A stretch of 64,000 nt of DNA from Cavia porcellus (lineage: Eukaryota; Chordata; Mammalia; Rodentia; Caviidae), in assembly GCF_034190915.1 (NCBI RefSeq), contig NW_026947484.1, forward strand, positions 137,056,982-137,120,981, written 5' to 3'. The translations under genes and the position numbers were made by a program. The notes beneath the pieces were generated by a model that was given only the letters and a program-made list of their open reading frames with translations, was not told the DNA's origin and searched no databases. Of the stretch, positions 48,291 through 60,896 are shown piece by piece (the stretch's first letter is position 1; each line of letters begins with the position of its first letter).

Positions 48291-48772
48291 TCAAAACACC
48301 CAATAAATACATGAATCCCCTGACCCACTATGCTCTCTGCTCCTGTCCACGGTACAAAAGCCACCTGTATTAACCTTTTAGCGACTGCTTTAGGTACTCA
48401 GCTCCAAAAATAGGTTTTTCTGCCATTTCGATTTTTTTAATGCATCGTTCTCTCAGATATTCTACTGAGTCCTCCTTTTCCCCAACTGTCTCCCGCCAAA
48501 GTTCTTCGGATTCCCAAGTCAGGATGACTCAGAAGCCAATCTGCTCTCTACACACATTTCTACTTTGCCAATTTTTAATTCCCTTCCTCTTTCCTGCCCC
48601 TTGGTGCCCAAGCCCAGAGGTGTAGCAGGGCCAGCCAGATCTTACGTGCTCTTCATCCTATGCTGGATAACTGCTGTGGGTTCCTGAAGCTGTGGCTTCC
48701 ACCAATCTGCTGCACCCAACAGTATTATGCAGTAATTATACTGTGTTCCATATCCTCAGATACTCCATAGTC
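48291..48772. other. Unassigned region
   Basis: No gene or family is recognised. Confidence 0.3.
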
Positions 48773-48955
48773 CAGTGATTTTCAATTAGGATAAGTTTGT
48801 CTGCCAGGAAACATTTGGCAATACCTGAAGAGAGTTTTTGGTTGCCACGCTGAGAGGAAAGATTGCCATAAGCACCTCGCAGGTGGATGTAGCTAAGCAT
48901 CCTATAATGCACAAGATGGACCCGGACTACAAAGAATTATTTATGGTTTTAGTGT
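48773..48955 (+). mobile_element. MER5A (hAT-Charlie) relic
   Basis: CAGTGATTTTCAATTAGG (TIR side), GGAAACATTTGGCAATACCT, GTTTTTGGTTGCCACGCTGA, AGCATCCTATAATGCACAAG and TACAAAGAATTATTTATGG follow the MER5A consensus in order. The 3' inverted repeat is lost. It is a non-autonomous element with no coding. Confidence 0.85.
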
Positions 48956-49127
48956 TTTCTCAGGATAGAGAGGAAATCAACATGTATATTCAAGTTGACA
49001 ACTTTACATTGCTCAATCTCTTGGAATCTGTTTCTTCACTTATAAAATGGAGTTATTAGGATTCTTGGATTAAGTAAGGTGGTATACAAACAAGGTCCAA
49101 AAAAAGGTTTCCAAGACTAGTCAGAAC

Positions 49128-49265
49128 TGCTGGGTGTGGGGGTGCACACCTGCAATTCCCGCACTAGACAGGCTTGAGGCAGAAGGATGGCTGAGTGTTT
49201 GAGGCCAGCCTGCGATACATAGTGAGGTCAACCACATAGTGAACCCTGTTTCGAAAAAATAAAAA
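49128..49265 (+). repeat. B1-like SINE
   Basis: CTGGGTGTGGGGGTGCACAC, TTGAGGCAGAAGGATGGCTG and GAGGCCAGCCTGCGATACAT are followed by a CCTGTTTCG end and A-rich tail. Confidence 0.85.
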
Positions 49266-50078
49266 AGACTAGTCAAAAGCTATAATTTTAAAAATACTTT
49301 GGTAGTTTGGTGAGTTAAATAATTCTATCTTGTTTGAATATGTTTCTATCTTGTTTTAGTAATGAGGATGAAGTTTTTAAAAATATGTTTTAGAATTTGC
49401 ATTTATTCTGCTCTGATTTAGCTAAGTCCTTTGTTAACATTTTTCACTCAATGTTTGTTATAACCCCTGTGTTCTGGCCTCACCAGTATATGACTGCAAA
49501 ATAAGGTTTTATTTACTTTGATATCAAATTATTGCTTTGAGTCTGTACATTTCAAATGAATAAAATGCTCACTAATTTCCCAGGGTTTCTCTTCCCAGCA
49601 ACTCTATACCTCCATACCCCCATTATTTGAATGCCTGCTGTCCACTTCACTTGGACTTGCATCACTCCAAACCAGTGACAGGTTCATGCTTTCCGCAGCT
49701 ATGGAGACTTCCCCATAGTCTCAGGGTCTCATTGTATTCACAGCAATCTTCCTGCCTCAGCCTTCTGAGTGATGGGGTTACGGGTGTGCACCACCACACT
49801 CAGCTCCACAATCTCTTAATGGCTCCAACTTCTGCTCTCCTCTGCCTGCCACACCATCAGTGTGCCCCACGTGGTTGTCACTTGTGTGCAAGATAACCAC
49901 AACAAAGCCCTGCAGGCCTGGGGAGACGGAGTTCAGCTGGGCACTGTTGTCTGATTTTTCCAGGCTCTCTTGCTTTCACTATTCCTGGGGCAACAGTTCG
50001 GTCACTCTCCTAGATGGACATGGGTCAAGACTTGACTGTCCTATACTTAATGAGCCCAATACCTAAACAAATTAACAA
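49266..50078. other. Unassigned region with a minus B1-like relic
   Basis: Bases about 49698-49805 are an inverted B1-like relic (TCTCAGGGTCTCATTGTATT, CTTCCTGCCTCAGCCTTCTG, GTTACGGGTGTGCACCACCA). The rest is unrecognised. Confidence 0.55.
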
Positions 50079-50165
50079 TTTCAGCCAGGGACCTACCTTA
50101 GTGGCACAGTGCCTGTCTGGCAAGCATAAGATCTTGAGTTTGATCTCCAGTACCAAAAAACAGAA
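50079..50165 (+). repeat. ID-like SINE
   Basis: ACCTACCTTAGTGGCACAGT, GTCTGGCAAGCATAAGATCT and GAGTTTGATCTCCAGTACC are followed by an A run. Confidence 0.85.
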
Positions 50166-52750
50166 AATAGTTTCAAAGACAGACATAAAGGAGGCCAAGT
50201 GCCCATGTGTCAGGGAAGGTGACATTGAATTACTTCTCATGATGTAAATACTGAGCCAATTGATTCTATTACATAAATCCATTAACAGTTTGCGCATTGC
50301 ATGTTGCTATTTTACATCATGATCTTTGTTTTGTCAGAGTATTATGGTTTCCAAATGTTGCTGCTGCTGGAGAAGGAGCAGGGAGTAGACAAGCTCAGCA
50401 GGCTCCATGTGGAGGCCCAGCTTGAAGATAGTACACAAATCAGAAAAGAAAAGCAAAAGAAACTAAGAACATTTCTGCAGGATCAGTATACTTTTCCCTG
50501 CTTCCCACTAGTGGGAAGTGGCCACTAGTCAATGTCCACTTCTCCTGTTCCTGATTTGCCCATCATTCTCTTGTTCCCAAGTGGTTCACTGATACTTTTT
50601 AGCAGAGTTGAGTTAGGAAAACCATCTCCCTGGTGATTTTTATATCTGCTACAAATAGAAGTGGAGATTAGACTTTCAAATATGGATCACACTATCTGCT
50701 CAGCTCACTGACCTTGCAATGGAAGCTCTAGTTTGGAATGGGAAATTTTGACAAAGGAAAAGGCAATTTCAAAGCCTGCAAAATCTCTGGCTGAGGTTAG
50801 TCTCAGGAGCCCCTTTGAATCCTGGCAATATTGCCTTCCTAAAGCCTGGATCTGCACAAGTTATTTAACTCCCTGCCACAGGGGATGCTAATCACAAGTA
50901 TCCCACAAAGTTGTGGTAAGGACCGACTGCAGGAAGCAGTGTGGCATGTTTAAGACTGTGAATAAAGCAGTGTGCCTGGCGATCACACGTTGGCTCTTCT
51001 CACATTCCCAGGTCTGACAAATGTCTGGCCCCAGGAGGGGCAGAACATTCTTGTTACTAATGTTGCTATCATCTCCACTGACTGAGTCATGCTTTGTGAA
51101 TTCTTGTGAAGAATTTCCAAGGCAGACGCCTCTGTCTGGTCTCATAGAAAACTATAAACCCCAAATAGGTGCTCAAGGAGTACTTCCACATTGCAGGCCA
51201 TGAGCAGCATAGAAAAGACTTCATAAGTTTCAGCTTTATCTAATAATAGAGGGAATCCTGATGCTTTTCAAGTTGGGTCTAAACTTACAATTTCATTAAG
51301 TCTTGTATCTTTTTCTCTCTTAAAAATGAAAACCCAAATCTTGAGGGATGGAGTGTTTGTAAGAGGCTTCCTCAGCGAGGGAGTGTACCTGGCAGAGGCT
51401 GAGTTAGAGGGAATGATGAAGATAGTCCAGCATGTGCCCACTGGGCACCGTGCTTCATTTAGAACCGAGCGGCAATGGGCCTGCAGGTAGTTATGCTTCT
51501 ATTAGACTCTGAAATGAATGGGATTTAACCAATATTTTGCAATCATAATTCCAATCCACTGTTAGGAACTCACTTCTTAACTCTGACTAAAGAAATGTAA
51601 GCTCAGTCACATTTAAGATGGCTTGCCATTTTCAAATGGAAGAGCAGAACTCTTTGATCAAAAGACAAGGTAGACAGTGACATTATTATGTTTTTCTATC
51701 CTCATGGCTGCTGGCCTGTGGCCTGGTACATGATAAGAACTCAAGCACTCAGTGCATTTCATCCTTGACCTACTCTCTGTTACCTGGTTCATAAGCTGCT
51801 ACTAAGATCTCCGGGCATATAGACAGTGGAGGAAACCATAAAGGAACAGAAGACAGCAGCAAGACAATCTTCCAGAAAGACTGAGAGACATTGCCCTGGA
51901 GTTCCAACAGGGTATGCATGTGTGGTGGATTGAAAACCAATGGTCAATTTAAACATTACCTGAACTGAATCAGCCAGGTGCTGAGTGTAGATGGCCCACC
52001 TGAGAATTGTTACCAGCACAAAACAGAGACCAGGAGAGGAAGAGGAGTTGTTGTTGTTGTTTGGTGCAGTTGGTTCTCTTGTTGCCGTGGTTCTCCTGGA
52101 GGAGCTTGCTGAGCTTCTTTCCTAATACGAACTTGAATGTTCTCATCATCAAGAGAGCTCAGGACCTTGTCACTGAGAATGGCTGTGGTTCACTTTGGGG
52201 GAGCTCTGGTCTCTACTTTGAGCATCGCTTGCTTCTTGGCTTTGGAGGGGAAGATGATACTTTTCTGGTCCTTTTTTTTTTGAGTGTTTCTTCCTGGCTT
52301 CAGTGCAAATTCCTCACCTACTGGCATTGCTGGCACAGACTTTCTAGCTTCCTTTCTAGCTTCCACTGACCTTGGGGCCTTCCCAGCATAGATCCATAAA
52401 ACAGACTTGCATGAGTCATTTTTGTGGGATCTAAGCCTCTAGATGGACTCATGGAAGGCATCGTCATGAGCTCTAGCTCTTCAGCTGAATTCATGCAGGA
52501 TATTGCCACGGGACTCAGCCCTTGGCTGTATTGTCTAGGTCTTTAGTGTGTGGACATATTTCTTGCACTTTCTTTGTATTTGACTCCTTGGGTGACCATT
52601 ATAAGTAGTACTATAAATTATGTGTCCTGTATGTTGTTTTGTTCCTTGCAATGCTTGACTACAACAACATCCTTCATAGAGACTGCTCAATTATTTCCTA
52701 TGGGATAGCCACATATACCTTAGTTTTTTGCCTTAGTTCACTTGGGCTGT
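50166..52750. other. Unassigned region
   Basis: No gene or family is recognised. It contains a perfect 18-bp palindrome at 50501-50518. The 120-codon frame at 52007-52369 starts at a non-ATG codon and has a T9 run inside. The 75-codon frame at 50301-50528 is unsupported. Confidence 0.3.
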
Positions 52751-53115
52751 GCTATGGTCTGAATGTTTATGTCCCTCCAGCCCCAAATTCATATGTTGAA
52801 ACCAATTCACCAATGTCACACTGGTGAGAAGTAAGCCTTTAGGAGGTGACTAGGCCGTGAGGGTGGATCACCAACAGGATTAGTGTACCCTTGTAAAGGA
52901 GCACATTTCTCTGCCCACTCCCTGCTACCAAATGAGGACAAGCTGGCAGGTGCTGTCTCCAAAGCAAACAGTCAACTCTCCCCAGACAACAAACCTGCTG
53001 CTACCCTGATCATGGATTTTTCAACTCCAGATCCATAAGCAATACATTCTACTGTTTGTGAATTAACCAGTCTACGGTACTTTTTGTTATAGTTGTTATA
53101 GTTTAGTAAACTAAA
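52751..53115 (+). mobile_element. MaLR (MST/MLT-like) solo LTR
   Basis: TGCTATGGTCTGAATGTTTA, CAAATTCATATGTTGAAACC, TTTAGGAGGTGACTAGGCCG and TGTGAATTAACCAGTCTACG, then GTACTTTTTGTTATAG, are the standard landmarks. Confidence 0.8.
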
Positions 53116-53450
53116 ACAGGCTTCCATAACAAAATATCATGAGCATGTAAAACAAAAACGTATTGTTTACAGCTCCAGAGCTTGGGAAGTTCAAAACTTC
53201 CAGTGAAGACCTCTTCCTCACAGATAGTGCTTTCAAGCTATAGCATCACTAGAAGGGATGAATAAACTCTCTTTTATAATCCCATCTATAAGACTGGAGC
53301 TCTCTTTGCCTAACCAACTTACAAAGGTTCCACCTGCAAATAAACACTTTGGGGATAAAGCTTCATCATGTAAATTTCAGGGAGACACAGTCTTAAAAAC
53401 TAGCATATTGAGTTCACACCTTATGTTCCTCGTTAGACATTGAGACTATT
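53116..53450 (+). repeat. Ancient interspersed repeat (family unsure)
   Basis: TCCATAACAAAATATCATGA, CAGCTCCAGAGCTTGGGAAG, TCAAAACTTCCAGTG, GGGATAAAGCTTCATCATGT and GGGAGACACAGTC resemble an old mammalian repeat whose relative may lie at 20770-21460. Confidence 0.5.
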
Positions 53451-53974
53451 GCATCAAAGTGTTGCTAGGCTTCTCCCATCAATTGTATCACCCTACGTCT
53501 TGCAGGGAGTAGATCCTTAGTAAAGCAGCCTTCACTGATCATGCTAAGGGGTGGTGGTGAAAGAATCAGTCCTTTAGGTAAAGGAGAAATGAGGACACAC
53601 AGCATCATCTTCTCTGCCTGTCCTTCCCAGTCTGTCACTGTTGGCAGCCTCATCCCATTCAGTCCTGGCCTCTGAGCCCCACTATCAGTTGCTTGTTGAG
53701 AGTCCCAGCTGCTAGGGACCTCAGCCCCATCTGGTTTGTATAGAGGTCATGTTTTCAGGAATCATCTCAAAAGCTACCACTGGCACCTCCAGATTATTCC
53801 TCACTTCTACCCTCTGCATGTTTTCTTGGCTTCCCATCAGCAGCCTGGGAAAAAAGCTCCCCTGCTATACACTGTGGCAGACTCAAGCTCTCACTGCCCT
53901 GAGGATGAAGTCTTTTCCCCCATACCTGTGCTCCTCCCTTGTCCATTCAGTAGAAACTCAAAGAGCAAGACTTG
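53451..53974. other. Unassigned region
   Basis: No gene or family is recognised. The 94-codon frame at 53736-54020 runs into the LTR and is unsupported. Confidence 0.3.
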
Positions 53975-54300
53975 GTGTGGTTTGAATGTGTCCCCCAAAG
54001 CTGATGTGCTGGAAACATAATTCCCAGTGCATCAGCATTAAGAGGTGAAGTAATCAGAGTCTAATAAGGGCTCTGACCTTGTGAACTGATGTCTTTATCA
54101 ACAAAATGAGTTATCCCAAGTGGACTTTTACAAAAGTGAATTCGACCCCTTCTTAGTGCTCTCTTACTGTGTGATGCCTTTTGTCATTCTAGGGTCCGAC
54201 AAGAAGGCCCTGACCAGACACAGCCCCTGGTCTTGGGTGTAGCAGCCTCCAGAACCATGAGTCTAATAAGTTTCTGTTCATTACAAGTTACGCAACGCCT
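53975..54300 (+). mobile_element. MaLR (MLT-like) solo LTR
   Basis: GTTTGAATGTGTCCCCCAAA, GATGTGCTGGAAACATAATT, CCAGTGCATCAGCATTAAGA, and the 3' blocks CAGCCTCCAGAACCATGAGT and AATAAGTTTCTGTTCATTAC define it. Copy C of the composite repeat abuts its 3' end. Confidence 0.75.
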
Positions 54301-54301
54301 G

Positions 54302-55130
54302 ATGTTTTTTTATTTTAAAGAGAATAAAGCAAGCCAAATAAAACAGAATAAAGCCAATCAAAACAAATCAGTGTAAGTGACACAGGATTTCAAAACAGTA
54401 GGAAATCAACAACGTTACCATAATGCCTCTTGTTGTCTTCAAAATAGCAGCAGATACCTTCAGACATAGTGAAAATTGAACAAAACAGAACAGAATAGAA
54501 CCAATAAAAACAAAACAATGAATTCAAAAAGGATTTCAAAAGAAGATAATGGCAAATCCAAAATGGCTACCAGAATATATCTTGTTATCTTTGAAATAGC
54601 TGCCCATGCCATTAGATACAATACAAAACAAAACAGAATAAAACCCAACTCAACAAAACAATGAAAATGATACAAGACTTCAAAATAAGATGATAGAAAT
54701 TGACAATGGCCTGTACCTTAAGAAGGTGATTCCCCATAGATACCACACTGCATACCATCATCCTTAGAATACACGATCAGATTATCAGCCCTAGACCTGC
54801 TAAGGCAGTGAAACACCAAACACCACAAGCATCAACTTGCATTTCACCTCAATGCCCATCATTTCAGCCTGTGTTTCTCCAGATAAGCTGGTCACAGTGG
54901 AGTAGGGTGTGGCTCTTTATATATCTCAGCCTATGTGCTGGAAGGGGCTAGGGTCTGACTGTCCCCTTGAGGGTCTGTTCATGGAGCTGATTCACAGGGA
55001 GGGCTTGCTACTTGGTAATTTTTGTTCTCTTCCTCATAGCCCGTGAATGGCGCTGACTCACAGGAAAAGGCTGGGGTCTGCCTGTGCCCCTGGCAGCAAC
55101 AGCCCACACGTGGCCCTTTGGGTATTTTAT
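54302..55130 (-). repeat. Composite tandem-repeat family, copy C (minus strand)
   Basis: Read on the + strand, it starts at the inverted terminus TTTATTTTAAAGAGAATAAA. Three AT-rich units follow (landmarks near 54414, 54565, 54707; spacing about 150 and 142), then the middle part (54730-54860), then two 5'-module subunits (CTCACAGGAAAAGGCTGGGG; CAGGGAGGGCTTGCTACTTG). The outer limit is uncertain and may extend to about 55575. Confidence 0.8.
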
Positions 55131-56093
55131 TACAACTGCAAAAAACATACTGAGAGAGAGGACCAGTCTACAAGTGTGGGACCTCCTTCTTAGATCCAGC
55201 TCATTGTACCTCCTAACTTCCTGAGCCCCATTCAAAAGCAAATGATAGGCTGGGTCTTCTGTGGTCCATTCTATTGCCAACTTGGTCTGCATTCTTCCCC
55301 TGCTGCTCACGCATGCTGAGATCTCTGGATGCCACTTGCCTATCTGCCTGTGCCTGAAGAATGACACCTATACCCTCTCAGGTCCAGCTACTCATTCTGC
55401 CTGACAGAAGCCCTGAGTCTTTACTGTTTGTGCCTGCATTCACCCCACTCTTCAGGCAACATGGCCTCCCTACTTCCTTCCTTGTGTGATCAGTCCTCTG
55501 CAGCCAGGCCATTTCCCCTGACCTGGTGCCAGGTGCTGGCCTTTTCCCTGCTCTGTCCCCTTCTCCTCTAGTCACCCATCCTGACTGAGCCTCAAGTTCT
55601 ACTTTAGATAGTAGTTCAGTTAAGGGGGTCCAAAGGCACCCAAATGATTAAGCCCAGAGTATGAACTAATGGGTTAACATATGATATATAATCTGATACC
55701 TCTATAAATTCATTCATGGAATAAATTTGCATATATTTGAGGGGAATTATATGCATATATTTAATGGGAGTTAAATGAATAAGAAACACTGGCAGACATC
55801 TACTATGAAGACACATGAGCCTCTCCTTGGCTCTGCTCAGTTCTATGTTTTCATCAGTGGACACAATTTATACAACTAATACAAAGTGCTAAGGAGGATA
55901 TGATTATCAAACTGTAAATGGCAATATAAGAATTATTAATATCACATTTCACTGATTCTGAGGTACACATTTTAGTGTCTAAAATTAGATATAGCGTATA
56001 ATCAATTGCATATCATAAAGATAGTTTACTTGGCAATATTATTTCTTCTTCATGGTGTTTGTGTGCATGTGTGTGTGTATTGTGTGTGTGTAT
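55131..56093. other. Unassigned region
   Basis: The first about 450 bases are C/T-rich and may belong to copy C. The remainder is AT-rich. A (TG)n-like patch lies at 56063-56092. No gene. Confidence 0.3.
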
Positions 56094-56268
56094 TTACACA
56101 CTGGAGATTGAATTCACAGCCTTCACACTGAGCTACAACTCCAATCTCTTTTCATTTTTATATTTTTGAGACAAGCTCTCATCAAGTTAAGCAGACCAGG
56201 AAAGATTTAAACTTGCAATCATCCTGCCTCAACTTCTCAGAGTTAGCCACTACACCTGGCTTTCATTT
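56094..56268 (-). repeat. B1+ID dimeric SINE, minus strand
   Basis: An inverted ID half (CACTGGAGATTGAATTCACA, CACACTGAGCTACAACTCCA) is followed by an inverted B1 half (TATTTTTGAGACAAGCTCTC, ATCATCCTGCCTCAACTTCT, ACTACACCTGGC). Confidence 0.75.
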
Positions 56269-58850
56269 TTTTAAAATAGTGCACCTTGCAATTAAAGCAG
56301 TATTTCATTTGATGAATGTGGTATATTGGCTGATGTTACCCAGACCAAAGACTATCAACAAGATAGAGTAAATGGAAGAGACTTTAATAAGATGGAATTT
56401 TGTGGTGATAAATAATATAGTCCTGCACTTAAGTTCAAAAAAATCAATCACACAAGTAAAAGATGAAGATAAGTTGGCCTAAATTCAGTTCCTGTCACAG
56501 TGATAAGAATAGGTTTGAGCAGACAGCTAACAAGAGTCAATAGCAATGTGATGTCCAAAGAACTAATGCAATTGTAGGCTGTTCTAATAGAAATACAGTG
56601 TTCCCACAGCAGCAGAAATATCCCCTTGTCATTTTCTTTGGTCAGATGGAGTTTGAAATATTTTATTGTTACATGTTTAGAGGTACATTAAAAAATGGAA
56701 GCATTATTTTATTGAAATTATAATTTGGAGTTAAGACTGAGCTCTGAACTCTACAAAAGATGACTTTATAAGAATGTGCTATTAAATTTATCATAGGAAA
56801 ATTGTTGTATGCATTCTTCTCCAAGAGAATGTAGGGGAAATTTTTCTTTCTTTTTCAGGCAGAGGACAGCTGTTTTTCTCATAGAGACAGCATTGTGGAA
56901 ATGCCATAATTCCCTTTTTTGCCTTGGCCACTAGAAAGCTCAAAAGACTAATTTGAGCTACATACCTGACCAAGTTTAGAGATCTCTGGACATGTGTTTC
57001 TGCAGTGTATTCACCTTGGGTCAAATTTTCCCACATTTATTTTCTCTTCATTACTATTTTATCCATTAGTTTTATTATCCTGCTGTGTCAATGTATGCTT
57101 TTGCAAAGTCCCTTAAGTCTTTTTTTTGGGTAAGTTGAGACTATGAAAGAATAGACACCAAAATAACTGAGTGAAAAGTGGATGCATATTCAGAAGAGAG
57201 CACTTGGCTTCCCAGAAGTGATGATGAAACTGCCCCTGAGAGATATGCCTGAGGGAACCTGACCTATTTGGGAGACACAAGACTCACTGGGAAATTTAAA
57301 CAACCCTGCAAATGTTTACAAGCCTTCTGTACTAGGAAGACACTGAATTTATTCTGTGATTTTATAGTGAATTCAGTGGGACTTAGAGAAAATACTTTTT
57401 TCTTGATATAAAAACTTTGTTAAAAATCTGAGCACCCCGAAATTAGAGTGCTGCCTCGTGAAATCATGTGCCCCTGCTTTCAGAAGTGCTCAAGTTGAAG
57501 CTGGATGGCCATCTGTCAGAGATGTGAAAGATGGAATCTTTATGCATCTCGGAAGTGTGCTGTGCCTGGGAGTCAGCATTTTGTGAAATGGAAACAGGGT
57601 GAGGGAAGAAGACACTGCTGAGGGAGGGGCGCCAGGAACCTCTCCTTGTGCGTGTCATTCAGGGAGAGAGAGGCCATGTCCAGGGAGGACTGTCTGCTGG
57701 GCCACGGGTCATTCTGCCAAGCACTGCCCCCAGGCTGGAGACAACACAAAAAAGTCTGAAATACAAATGTGAACACAGAGAAGCTCCAAAGAGTCTTTCT
57801 GTTTTCTGCAGTCATCTCAATCCAGGGACAAGAATATGGCACTCTTGATTCCCTGGGGGTCGTATATATTCTCTTTCCATGGTTCAAATTCCACCCTCCA
57901 CTTTGATTGGCTGAAAATGACCTCATCCGCTCACTTGCTTAGACCTTCCCATCTGCCCTCTGCACCAGCTTTACTCCTTTCCCAGTTCCTCTGACTCCAA
58001 AATGACAGTCTTTCCCTGGCTGTGTTTTCCTGCCCTCAAGTTCATAGCTCCCCATCGTCCTTGACCTGCCATCCTGGGGCTTTCTGTTGCCTCTTTCCTG
58101 ACATCATTAGCCATGCAGATTTATGCAGCAGCGTTCTTTTAGTCCTTTATCATCTTCCCTGCTGTGTTAATATGCAATGTTTTCCTTTCTCCCCACCCTG
58201 CTTTTACCACCTCTTAATCCAAACCGCCTCAGACCCACTCTCAGTGTGGTGGAACAGCTGGGTGTGGAGACCACAGGACACTCCAGCGGACAGATGGACC
58301 TGGTGGAGGGGGCAGAAAAACACCCAAACCCAGAGCCCAGCTGCTGAGGATTTGGCTAGAGTAGGAGGGGAAGAGTAAGCAGTTCCACCAACCCAAGCTA
58401 AAAACAGACCAGGCCTCCTGTGACTGTCCTTTGGGTTAGAGCCCTCTTCCTGTCTCTCCATTTCTACCATCTTAACAAGTGAGCCACGCTACTGCATGAT
58501 GGGTTCTTTCACCACTGAAGTGGCACAGGGTGTTCATCTTAATGAGATTCTGACAGACATAAAGAAGAGGAGGAGGAAGGAGCCCACAGTATGACCTGTC
58601 CTCCCCTCTTCACCCACCTCTGAGGGTGGCCAAGCCCTGGCTGGCAGGATCTACGAGCTTTGAAATAATTTACAAGCTGAGACCTCAGAAGGCTGGAACT
58701 CAGCCAAGACCATAAACTTTGTTCAAAGTGCTGATAGTTTATAGTGAAGGGCAGACGCGACTTCCTGGCCATGGGCCTGCCCAGTCAATACAGAGCTGCC
58801 CCATCCACTGCTCTGGTCGGCCCTCTCACAGGCAGTCAGGTGGGTGCGTG
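56269..58850. other. Unassigned region, no gene seen
   Basis: It is AT-rich to about 57100, then of mixed composition. Frames of 117-118 codons (57573-57926 minus, 58022-58378 plus) overlap other frames and lack domain or splice evidence. Confidence 0.3.
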
Positions 58851-58914
58851 AGTGGGGTGGACAAACAGTGAGCAGATCTGGATGCTGGGACCCGGCATCC
58901 TCATGCATCAGTGT

Positions 58915-59190
58915 TTTACACACCCTTGTCATCATCGATATTACACACCTAAGCTTTTATATACTCAATCTCCACATTCACAAGTCTTTTCACATCCACA
59001 CTTTTGCATAGGGATACTCACTCACATGCTCACATACCCAGGTCCTTGCACACTCAACTCCTGGAGATCCTCACACACTCAGGTACTGGATTCTCACACA
59101 TCTAAGTGCTCACACACCCAGGTTTTCATATGTCTGGGGGCCTCGAATAGTCAGATTCTGCACACCCAGATCCTCATACATCTAGGTTCT
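58915..59190. repeat. Degenerate minisatellite, CACACnCAGRTCCT-like units
   Basis: About a dozen irregular units of 16-25 bp share a core near ACCCAGATCCTCACAC. Clear examples are at 59035-59050, 59110-59125 and 59163-59180. An isolated matching unit occurs at 60418-60436. The 118-codon frame across it (Ser-His-Thr-Gln-rich) reflects the repeat. Confidence 0.75.
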
Positions 59191-59397
59191 TATCTGTGGA
59201 GCTGTTAGATTAAGCAGGCACACAAATCCCGTCAGAAGCTTCCAGAAAGAGTGAGGTGCCCTTGCTGGCTTTACTCCTCATTGTTTATTGGTGAAATGAT
59301 ATGCAAATGAACATTAGGAGCAGCCTTGTGGGAAAAATACCACAAATATTAAGTCCTTTGGGGAGAAAGAGGGTTTGCATATGTGAATATATCTACC

Positions 59398-59705
59398 CAG
59401 GGGTCCCCAACATTTGCTGCACCGAGACATTTTGTGACAGACAGCTTTTCTATAGCCAGGTGAGTGTGGGAGTGGGTAGGGCTGGTTTGGGGATGATACG
59501 AAGGAGCAGGCAACCTAGAGCCCTCTCAGGGCTCAGTAGGATTTGTGCTCCTGTGAGAATCTAATGGAGGCAGATCTCAGGGTTATGTGAGCAGTGGGGA
59601 GCAGCTATAAATACAGATGAGGCTTTGCTTGCCTGTCTGTCGTTTACCTCCTGCTGTACAAGCTGGTTCCTAACAGTCCACAGACTGATAGCGGATTATG
59701 GCCCT
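59398..59705 (+). mobile_element. MER1 (hAT-Charlie) relic
   Basis: The TIR CAGGGGTCCCCAAC (59398-59411) is followed by TTTGGGGATGATACGAAGGA, GAGCAGGCAACCTAGAGCCC, CTCCTGTGAGAATCTAATGG, GCAGCTATAAATACAGATGA and TGGTTCCTAACAGTCCACAG, in the order of the MER1 consensus. The final TIR copy is decayed. Non-autonomous. Confidence 0.85.
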
Positions 59706-60615
59706 GAGTATACTCCAAATGTAAGTGCCGTGCCATCAGCTATCTAAATAAAACATTTCTATTTAAAACAAGTTACGGAACCTATCTTAGTCCCCTTTAA
59801 CTGCAGGAAAGCTTATCTCATTCCATATTTCACCCCCATGTATTCCCTAGGTGTCCCCTACAAGTCTTTGCTGGTTGGCACAGCCCCCTGGACCAGCTGC
59901 AGCCTCCAGCCATTGTTGGCTCTACCCTAAGACCCCGCAACCACCTGTGGGAGCTGCTTTCTCCTAACCCTATCTGTCATACTGGGCACAAGTCCTTCCC
60001 TCCATTCCCAACCACGATTGCAAAGGCCAGGCTATTAATATTTAACAAAATTCTAACCTAAAGTCCAGATTAAGGGTTTTAAAGCACAGCCCCAAAGATA
60101 ATAAACCTCAGTCAAATGGAAGGGAACACAGAATTCGCGAGCAACCTCAGTAGGTGCGACCAGGCCCACTGCTCAGTTCAGCACCCAGGAAGAGACCGAC
60201 CTCCCTCTCCTTGCATCTAAGTCTGAATTCACTTGCAGCCTACACAGAGCCCCTGACCCCAGCACCCCTGTGTAAAGCCTGTGTCCCTCTTCTGGTACAG
60301 GGAAAGGATATTCATTCTCCACATCTGGCTCCAGCCTCATTTCCTGTCTCAGGCACTGTCTCCTACTGTTTGGCAGTGGAGTGGCTCACTCATTTTAGAA
60401 TCATAGATCTGCTTATGCCCAGATCCTCACACACCCACTTCTTAGCTTGATCATCCAAGATCCTGGCCTCTGGGCTTCTCCATCTGCTCCTCTTCTACAA
60501 CCTTTTCCTTCCCTTCCATTCTTACAGTCATTTTACACCTTGTCACTACCAGGAATAGGACCAGATCTGCAAGTTCCCTTTCCAAATCTTAACCAAGCCA
60601 TGAAAACACATGGAA
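59706..60615. other. Unassigned region
   Basis: No gene or family is recognised apart from the stray minisatellite unit at 60418-60436. Frames of 84-98 codons are unsupported. Confidence 0.3.
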
Positions 60616-60782
60616 GAAGCTGGGCATGGTGGTGCATGCCTATAATCCCAGCACTTGGGAGGCTGAGGCAGGAAGATCATTGCAAGTTTGAGACCACCTG
60701 AGTTACAAAATGAGCTCAAGGCCAACCTAAATTGCATAGCTGCATAGTGAGACCCTGTCTCAAAAAGACAAACAAACACATA
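60616..60782 (+). repeat. B1-like SINE
   Basis: AAGCTGGGCATGGTGGTGCA, TAATCCCAGCACTTGGGAGG, an internally duplicated GAGTTACAAAATGAGCTCAA region and GTGAGACCCTGTCTC are followed by an A-rich tail. Well preserved. Confidence 0.95.
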
Positions 60783-60896
60783 GAAGGACCTTAAAGGAAA
60801 GAAGTCAATCTGAAAAGTCTACATGCTGTTTAATTCCAAGTACATGTGACTCTCTGGAAAAGGCAAAATTTTAGACAGTAAAAGGGACTGTGGTTC

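Noticed and set aside
58852..59208. 118-codon His/Thr/Ser-rich frame
   Set aside because: It follows the degenerate minisatellite; composition is explained by the repeat.
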